Source: Sipunculus nudus (lineage: Eukaryota > Annelida > Sipuncula > Golfingiida > Sipunculidae). Taken from it: DNA of 64,000 bases. Below are positions 56,539 to 64,000 of this stretch, in pieces. The notes beneath the pieces were generated by a model. The model searched no databases and was not told the DNA's origin. It saw only the letters and a list, made by a program, of their open reading frames with translations. The stretch covers positions 58,972,917 through 59,036,916 of the forward strand of contig CM049319.1 in NCBI GenBank assembly GCA_026874595.1, in the 5' to 3' direction. Each line of letters opens with the position of its first letter. Position 1 is the stretch's first letter. Made by a program: the position numbers and the translations under genes.

Positions 56539-56685
56539 GAGGAAACCTCTTATCATGAACACCCATGTATTGCTGACACCTCCCTTATGCGAACGCTTGA
56601 TGCGGTCCTGCTCAATGTAGATTGGCATTTTTTCACATACCAAAAGCTGCCTATAGTATATCAAGATATATAAAACACACCCTAA

Positions 56686-57531
56686 AAACAAATTGGTTGA
56701 AAATTTATGACCAATTTTGCTTGTTTAGATGATATTGGTAGATAGTATTACCACCACATTGGTTATTTCAACCAACTAGTTGGTCATACACTAACCAAAG
56801 CAATAGGTCATTTTGGCCAATTGTTATTGGTTGATCAATTGGTTGCAAATATTTAACCCATTTAATTGACTGAGTTAAAAATTGGTATGGTTTTCCAATA
56901 TATTGGTTATCTTTACCAATTGATTGGTCAAGCACTGACCAAACCGTATGGTCAGTTTCACATCAGAAACCATAAAGTGCCCCTCAAAATGAAGCAAGCT
57001 TAACTGGCTGAGGGGGCAAAACGTCTAACTTGAATGCGAGCGGTCACAGGGTCGATTCCAAGATCGGGCGGAATTTGTGTTTTCCCCTCGAAACCCGCAC
57101 CAAAGCAAATCGAATCTAAAGAATGGTATCTAACAAGACTTCTATTCAATCTACACAACAAAACAACTGAAAAAGAGAGTGAAAGTAGCAGTGCACCTAT
57201 AAACATGACCACTATACTGACTAACTAGAATTTGTAAATATGACAAATATCTTACCTGATTTAACCAAATTATTTTGGTAGACCTCAACCAAAGTATATT
57301 GGATGGGAATTATCCAAGTATTTTGGTTGAATTTTAGTTGGTCTTTAAACCTACATTTACCATCAATTTAGGTTATTCCAACCAAAATATTGGATGATGT
57401 GACCACTGTCTGTTGGTTAAATTCAACCAAAACAAATTGGTCTTTTTAACAGAATAATTGTTCGGACACATATCAACCAAGCAAATTGGTTAAATTCAAC
57501 CAGTATTTTGGTTATTTCAACCAATTTGTTT
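56686..57531. mobile_element. TTGGTT/AACCAA-saturated TIR element with SINE insertion
   Basis: AAACAAATTGGTTGAAA at 56686-56702 and its exact complement at 57515-57531 are 17-bp TIRs. More than 25 ttggt or accaa words in both orientations fill both halves. The centre (57000-57240) is a tRNA-like SINE without these words. The 10-mer tatagtatat occurs just outside each end (56653 and 57531), offset on the left. Confidence 0.8.
57000..57240 (+). mobile_element. tRNA-like SINE inside the TTGGTT element
   Basis: The A-box-like TTAACTGGCTGAGGGGGCAA and B box GGTCGATTCC are followed by a non-tRNA tail with an A-rich stretch. Short open frames on both strands here are artefacts. Confidence 0.6.
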
Positions 57532-57994
57532 ATAGTATATGAAGGACGAGTGCTTTCCCTCACTCATCTCAATGTCAGTGTGATCCTGAATTTTGAAGTT
57601 TCGTTTGCGCATAATTTTGGCCTCGATACCCCCAACTTTGGACTGTCATATATGAATTAAAATGATGGTCATTTTATTTATATTTTAAATCTTATTTATT
57701 TCTAAATTCAAATTCGATTAAAACGAATAATAGATGATCACGGTTATGGTTAATTCATTTCCGTATTATAAAACCACTTATGAAAAATGACACCCCATGC
57801 ACACACGTTGTCAACTCATGGTTATATAAACAACATTATCGATGCTTTAAGTATATTATTATACAAGTATATACAGGCAGCATTTCTGATGCCTTGTCCC
57901 CTAAAATGTATCATTCAACCGATAGCGGTCATGTCTAAGCAAAGTTCAACCACAGATTATGGTTCTGTCGGTAATTTTAACATAACACACACAC

Positions 57995-58093
57995 ATATAT
58001 ATTATATTATATTAGATTATATATTATATATATATATATTATATATATTATATAAATTACATATATTATATATTTTATATATATTATATATAT

Positions 58094-58135
<42 letters not shown>
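57995..58135. repeat. (TA)n / TATAT compound microsatellite
   Basis: Degenerate ATATATTATAT followed by a pure TA run. Confidence 0.97.
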
Positions 58136-58140
<5 letters not shown>

Positions 58141-58285
58141 AACCTGTGTAATAAGACCACCTTTGAATTTTTCCAAGGGTAGACTGATCAGACAGGTCAG
58201 CATTGACCGATATAACTGCATTTGGTCCACTAGACAAACAAGTAATAAACAGGTAATCTTATTAGACAGGTGGTGATTTAGACTT
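58136..58285. repeat. GTGAAACCTGTGTAATAAGACC repeat
   Basis: It starts GTGAAACCTGTGTAATAAGA and repeats gacaggtcag and gacaggtggt words, as at 5710-5890. A third start, ATGAAACCTGTATATTGAAG, lies at 58537. Confidence 0.55.
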
Positions 58286-58619
58286 GTCTATACATATTTA
58301 AAGGCTAGTTGTGTGAGGGGAATGAGTCTGACCGTCGGTTTCGCTCATCGGCTCTTCAGGTGACCGAAGTTCAACCGTGGTATTTATCTAATGAGCCGTT
58401 CAGGCGATTCTAACGTCAGTGACTCAGATCTAAGCTGTAACCGTGCTATTTTTAAAACATGGAGCGCAATAGGCCCGCGGGGAAATTGATGACAATTTGT
58501 CTTCTTAACAGGAAATTCGCACTCTCTTGATATACAATGAAACCTGTATATTGAAGGCACCCTTTGAAATGGGCAAAACTGTCCACTAAATAGAGGTGCC
58601 CACTAAAATGACAACAACA

Positions 58620-59680
58620 TCATACACACACACATATATATATAACATATTGTTTCAATGAATATCAAACCCTCAGTACTGGTGAACTGGTAAACATAAA
58701 TTAAATGATAAGGATATCGCTAAGATTGGAGGTTATTTTTGTTAATATGTGAATTTATAACAATAAAGTTGTCATTTCCTGCCATTTTTATTCATTACTA
58801 TCACAGTATTTTGTATATGCTGCCTGGGAGATATTCTGCAAAACCAGAACATTTGCCCAGCAAAATCATATTAAGATTCAGCTTACTACATCAGGCCTTA
58901 GATTGACGTGTTCCTTTTTCAAAGTTTCTGAAAGCTTCTCGTTTCCTGAACATGAACAGAGCTGTCAGACTGAAAATTTATTTTTCGATTATAAATTTGT
59001 CATCGTAAGCTTATTTTCGCCGCCATCTTGGAATTTATATTCTGCTTGCATCTAAATTGTGTTTAAGGACACTTTAGAGGACCGCACAAAGTTAGTTTCC
59101 TTTAGTCGGGGATGGGGGGATGGGGGATGGGTATTTGTTTCATGCACTGAATTTCATTTACACTCTCCGCACAGATGCTTTTTCACGCAAATCAACAAAA
59201 TCCATAGGATCAACTGCAAACACTGAGGGTCAAGCATACGTATTCCAAATCTCGTTATATTAACATTTAACATAATTGCCTATTAAAAAATATCAATATA
59301 GAATTTATATAAAATTAACCCAATTCCTGGAGGAAAAACATTTTTTCTAACTATTTTTCCACAAAAATCATTAGGTTGTGTGATTTGTTCAAAATCTATT
59401 GGCACATCTATCAGCACTATCATCTCGGTAGTGACGTCACACACAGGGAAATCACCTGTGACTAAAAATTCTAGAACTCATCAAAAGCTTAGTATTTCTG
59501 ACACTGTAAACCCCAAATGTTCATAAAAGAGAATAAAAACAACTTGTATTGCTAGATTTAAGTCATTTTCTAAATTTTGCCTGTGACATCACACTTTAAA
59601 CCAGCCTATCACATCCGGGCACGTTTTACGTTTACCTAACCTTCAAAAGAAACCATGTAGGGTTCAGCAACTCCTAATAC
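58620..59680. other. Non-coding flank downstream of the PLAC-like gene
   Basis: This lies downstream of the poly(A) signal for the minus-strand gene. No exon is seen. It contains one TGACGTCA at about 59431. Confidence 0.45.
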
Positions 59681-59685
59681 TGAAT

Positions 59686-59691
59686 TTTATT
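59686..59691 (-). promoter_or_regulatory. Poly(A) signal overlapping the stop codon
   Basis: The minus strand reads TGTCAATAAAATTC, where the stop TAA lies inside the canonical AATAAA. The 3' UTR would therefore be only some 15-30 nt. Confidence 0.55.
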
Positions 59692-59778
59692 GACAAGATA
59701 CACAGCAATCCTGATGTGACGTCACGCAGAACCTCTTGTCGGCCCCGCACCATGAATATTTATCTCCATACTCGCAGT
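59687..59778 (-). CDS. PLAC-like module exon 2, terminal
   Basis: The 92 nt include the stop. The acceptor is atttttcag|ACTGCG, in the phase left by exon 1. Six cysteines are spaced C-x8-C-x6-C-x6-CC-x2-C, and the protein ends one residue after the last cysteine. Confidence 0.75.
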
Positions 59779-60852
59779 CTGAAAAATAAATGACAGTGCC
59801 GGTATGAATATTTAAAATTTTTTTTTTTGACATTTTACGTCCTTTTGTGAGCTCTATGGTTATGTTGGTTTGCACGAATGTAAATAATTGAGGCTGTACC
59901 TGCTTAGGAGGGAGGAAGATATATACAGTCATGTGAATACTGGGGCATCAATACAGGAGGGGGGGGGGGGGGGCTAAATATCCTCCAAATTCTTAGCAAG
60001 GGGGGGGGGGGGGGGGTCGGACGGTCAAATCAATCATCCCCTGTTATTCAGTGAATCATATATATATTTGACATTAAATATGATATATTAATAATTTAGA
60101 ATTATATACTTTGTTTCCATTGCTGAATACACTATGACATTTAATACCATGAAGCCTTTTTTGTTTAGAAAAAAAATTGTCCCACGTTTGACTTCCCTTC
60201 CATGCCTGAGAGTCACCCCCCCCCCCCCCCCCAACTCTAGGGCAACCAACACATGGAGATAAAGTACGAAAAAAATATACATTAATCCATCTACCAATTT
60301 TCATTATTACTATGTGTGTGTTTGCGTGTGTGTGTTTCAGAGAAACATACAGACAGGCATAAAGACAGGTTGACAGATATTTCAGTCAGGTCGACATACA
60401 CACACACACAGGTCTGTGTGTGTAGTCATATACGTGCTTCCATTTTATACCATAAAGTTGTGTTTCTATGAGTGCGCATGTGTGGCGATGGAAAATATAT
60501 TTAATTTTACCCATAATCCCAGAGTTCACGTAGACCCTGTGCGTGTAAAGTGCTCCTCTAGCGATTGGCTAACATATGAGCCTTTACGCTGACGAACTCA
60601 TGGAAACACTTCAGTTACAAATTCATATGAACGATTTTTCATGCATTTACGCATATAAATACGCGCGCACGAAAACACAGCTTAAAACTTGATATCTGTT
60701 TACAGCTCTGTGGTGATACCTACCATTTACCCCTCTGTAATGAACCGCACATGTCCCACAACACAGGTCACGTGTGATTACGTCATAACAGGCACCCGGA
60801 TGTAAAGTTCTACACCATGTGACAGAGTCCCCCCCTGAACAATCTCGAATAT
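59687..60852 (-). CDS. Secreted protein C-terminus with two PLAC-like six-cysteine modules
   Basis: Two minus-strand exons, 60852-60724 and 59778-59687, join in phase 1 and end at TAA 59689-59687. Each encodes one module with the pattern DC-x3-D-x3-WC ... C ... CC-x2-C: DCSGGDSVTWC...ACYDVITRDLCCGTC, then DCEYGDKYSWC...RFCVTSHQDCCVSC. The pattern C..C..C..CC..C is that of the PLAC (protease and lacunin) domain found at the C-termini of ADAMTS proteases, papilin and relatives, so an extracellular matrix metalloprotease-like or matrix protein is the likely product. The ShK toxin fold is an alternative but lacks the CC pair. Upstream exons lie beyond the window or are unrecognised. Confidence 0.7.
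60724..60852 (-). CDS. PLAC-like module exon 1
   Basis: This exon has 129 nt, phase 1-1, the usual symmetry of a shuffled extracellular module. The acceptor is gtctctttcag|ATATTC and the donor is AATG|gtaggt. Six cysteines are spaced C-x8-C-x7-C-x8-CC-x2-C. Confidence 0.75.
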
Positions 60853-61129
60853 CTGAAAGAGACAAACTCAGATCTGAAACAAAATTACTAACATTTTGAT
60901 GTACAATAGTAATAAAATATATTGATTGATGAAATGATAAATATATGTGTTTGTGAGCATGGTGTATATATGTACGTGTCAAGGCTTGAGTAAAGTCGGA
61001 ATATATATGCTGGACTGAATCACGGTCTCCTCTCGTGGTAGGAATCGCCTGTAAAATCATATTCAATCGCTGAAAGATAAAAGATACCGATGAAATATAA
61101 TTAATCGATTATTCTATATATTATCTATA

Positions 61130-61455
61130 TTACTTCGAAATCCACTGTAAAGAATTATACCTAAATATCGACCGAGTAAAGTCAGTCGTACTTGTACATC
61201 ACGCTGAGAAATGAAGGTAATGGCCTGGTTGTTGAGACGTATTCGTTGAACAAGGTTAAGTTTTAATACTGTTCGTTGTTTTTTGTCCCGTCATTCCTTT
61301 ATCAGACAAAATTAGAATTTTTATTTTTGAATAATATGGAATCTTTGGGTGTACATACACAATCGTGTGTGATTGATTGTGCATTAATGCAATCGATTTA
61401 ATCGATTATGAAAGAAAATAACCAATCATCGATAAAATCGATTTATTTGCACACC
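61130..61455. repeat. ATCGATT-rich dispersed repeat, copy 3
   Basis: AATGCAATCGATTTAATCGA then aaagaaaataaccaatcatcg matches 8405-8465. The left part (ctgtaaagaattatacctaaa) matches 50979. Confidence 0.65.
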
Positions 61456-64000
61456 ACTAGTTTCGACCTGTTGGTCTTCGGAAATCCTGATTTTCAATTT
61501 TTAACAAAGTTAATGATTACCTGTCTAGTCAAAACCACCAAAAACCTCACTTTATCTATAGGTTAACTTCATGGCAAAATGGCTACCATACAATCTTTTT
61601 CTATAATCAGAATAATTTTAGAATTATCATATTTAACAATTGTCTTGTTTAACCGGTCGTAGTATATGTGATAGTTTTGATAAAACAGATTTCCAATCAA
61701 ACTGGCGTCATGGATCAATGAGGACTGACACTAAGTTATTTTTTTAAAGAAGGAAAGGATGGCGCTCGAGCACCACAGTTGAGGAAGTCAGGGACCCCCG
61801 CCCTAGGCGCTCCTTTAGAAACGATAAAGATGATATCTAAGAGAATGTTTAATTATTATCTATTTACTATTAGGTCCAAAGATTAGGAGAAATTCAGAGG
61901 AGATAGAGATGAAAAACTTTGGTCTGTAAATAGATAAAATCTTTAAATACTAAACTGGGTGCAAGGTGAGATCACGCTGACTTGAAAAGACTGCCTGCTA
62001 AGTCTATGAGATGTTGGTCTCTTTCTACATATAGGATGTGATATGATTATGTCTAGAGGGGAAACGAATTTATTTTTGGCTATTGTATGCTTGTGGTCAT
62101 TTGTTAAGATCTGTATAGAGTTTATATGTTCTATCATGCTGTGTTAACTATTTAGTGACATATTAACAATGATAACAATGCTAATAATTTCTATTGTTTG
62201 GAGGTAAAGCCTAATTATAGGTTTGTGTGAAACAGTCAAGATGTTGAAATCCAAGAAAATTTTAGATTCTGCCAAGAATCAGGCCAGAACTTCAATATTC
62301 ATGTGACATTTTCAGTATTCAAACCAAAGGAACAGTCTCCACAATATAAATGAATATTGAGAAAGGGTGAAAATGTGTCAATAATTACAAGTAGTTTAAC
62401 TTATCCATCATTTGTTTGGGGTGCATGATTCATTATCTCCAGATTCGAAGTAGACAATGCTCATGACAAATTCAGGACAAATTAAGAAACAACATCCCGG
62501 GGACAGATGTATAATCGTATAAATTGTTGCAGATGAAAGTGTACGTTAATGAAACCTGATGGAAATATGTTTGATATTTTTTGTTTTAAAAATTTACTTT
62601 CATACTTTAACTTTCCTAGCGCATTTACATACAATCTGGGAAAGTTATCCTTAATTTTGCATGCATATTCGGATCGGGCGAATGGGGAGGGGGTGGGGGC
62701 GGGGGGGGGGATGGACGTGGCCCTTTCACCCCGTTCGGCACTCCCTTTGACTGAATCTTCCAGCTAGATAAAACCCAGCGATGGTAAACCATTCGACCCA
62801 AATAATACAGATGGCCAATAGATGCAATGCGCATGCTCATGGGTAGTTGGATTGAAGTTTAGTAAATTTTTTTTCTCAGTCAGAGAAATGCTTTTAGCTA
62901 ACTTTAGGCACAGGCATACCTGTAACCATAATATATTTGATTTGGCCGAGCATACATTATTCATTTAAATATTCTGACCAGATTCCAGACATGTAGGCGT
63001 GAATACACCCCTTTCTCAAGGCTGGTAACAGCGCCTCGTTGCTTGGTTTACAGCCATTACGTGAGTGAGCGAATCCTTGGGAAATCCTGTATGATGTTAA
63101 TCTCGTTAGATTTATTTTTATTTGGAAATAAATAATTTAAGGATGACTGGTTCATGTTTATCATATTTTTACTGTTGCGTTAATATGTTTTCATATTAAG
63201 AGGAACATAGTATATTTGCTTCAGTTTAAATATAAGTTATTAATTATACTTTTGAGGTTATCAAACAATGACCAATCAGAAAAAAACATAAGTTCCCGCT
63301 TTCAGTGCGAAAGAATTTTATTTCTATATATGTACAAGTTGCGGGCTTTTGAAGCGAAATACTCTAGTAGAGATAAAATATTTTTTTTTAAGGTTTTATA
63401 GGTTTTAATTTGGAAAACATGTAAACTGGATTTTACGGACCGAAACGGTAGGTTTCTGTATAATCGCTCAAGCGCAATTAGGAGCTGTTAGAAGCCCTCC
63501 CTTCTCTCTCAGAAAATGGGACATATACACTCCAATAGGTCTGGAATCCAGCCATAATACTTTTTTGTCCAAACTACCTTATCCTACCATTATAATTTTG
63601 CACTTGAATAGTAGTTTAGTTTCATCCTAAATTCGACAGAGGGCGCTTTAATATTTAATTACGACCGACTAAAATATTTACATATAATACTACCAGATAA
63701 TAGAATAACATAATAATGCCAAGTGAACGTTTGAAAAGGCCATAGTTATAACATGAATATAGATAATTTGTAAATTATAATTAAGAGAACAGCGAATGGT
63801 TATTTCACACTCTGCTTACCTCATATTTTATTAAAAGAATCTTAGTGTGTTTGTTGATTTTCCAGGAAATTTTTAATAATTTATATTGTGTGATAATATT
63901 TATACTGTGTGAGTCTCGGAAACAAGGTAGTGGAGGATGTCAGGGCTAGGTTCAGAGCAGGCGCTGCGATAGGCCCTTGGAAATTCGATTTATCTCTAGG
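61456..64000. other. Non-coding right end of the window
   Basis: No exon, RNA gene or repeat partner is recognised. A short G-rich run lies at 62680-62712. The segment may be intron of the PLAC-like gene if its upstream exons lie further right. Confidence 0.4.

Noticed and set aside
57000-57212. Minus-strand frame starting MVMFIGALLLSLSFSVVLLC as a signal peptide exon
   Set aside because: It lies in a SINE nested in a repeat element and lacks a usable donor in phase with the 43930 exon.
59687-60852. ShK-toxin-like domain reading of the cysteine modules
   Set aside because: The adjacent CC pair and spacing match the PLAC pattern rather than the ShK pattern; no toxin claim is supported.

Overview
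This is a eukaryotic window, AT-rich and intron-dominated, with about 64 kb carrying parts of three protein-coding genes and a dense load of mobile DNA. The best-supported gene is an RFX6 orthologue whose protein resembles the vertebrate family exon by exon. The repeat landscape (tRNA-derived SINEs with the GGAAACCGGAGAACCCG module, CTTGACCTTTGACC arrays, TTTGTCTGT elements with CCTCCGC ends, many short TIR elements) points to a lophotrochozoan, most likely a bivalve mollusc. The species assignment is inference from repeat style and protein similarity.

Layout. (1) 1-26.9 kb, plus strand: the 3' two thirds of RFX6. Fourteen coding exons (4817-26854) join in frame to about 657 residues and end at TGA 26852-26854. 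They cover everything downstream of the winged-helix DNA-binding domain; the exons for that domain are not recognised here and must lie to the left. The long introns hold several G+C-richer, homeobox-motif-bearing blocks that look like regulatory DNA, plus SINEs, a perfect-TIR MITE and microsatellites. (2) 26.9-33.2 kb: intergenic, with three clustered CRE palindromes, a GGATCC-type MITE and a nuclear-receptor-like TGACCTTTGACC repeat array. (3) 33.2-43.9 kb, minus strand: three exons of an unrecognised single-pass membrane protein (cysteine-rich stub, transmembrane helix, Pro/Ser-rich cytoplasmic tail). Its introns hold a four-copy ~330-bp tandem array with a CTCF-like core in each unit, a 19-bp minisatellite split by a ~985-bp TIR element, and tandem MITEs. 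(4) 44.4-48.6 kb: a decayed Ty3/gypsy-type LTR retrotransposon (minus) in which integrase remnants precede reverse transcriptase, the Gmr1-like order. It sits inside an older repeat, and a solo LTR of the same family at 54.6-55.4 kb sits inside another copy of that repeat. (5) 59.7-60.9 kb, minus strand: the last two exons of a secreted protein ending in two six-cysteine PLAC-like modules, with the poly(A) signal overlapping the stop codon.

Gene relationships. RFX6 and the minus-strand genes are convergent. The PLAC-like terminal exon and the membrane-protein exon at 43930 accept the same splice phase, so they could be alternative 3' ends of one gene (secreted versus membrane-bound) or two adjacent genes. 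The sequence alone does not decide. No operon, CRISPR array, rRNA or functional tRNA gene was seen.
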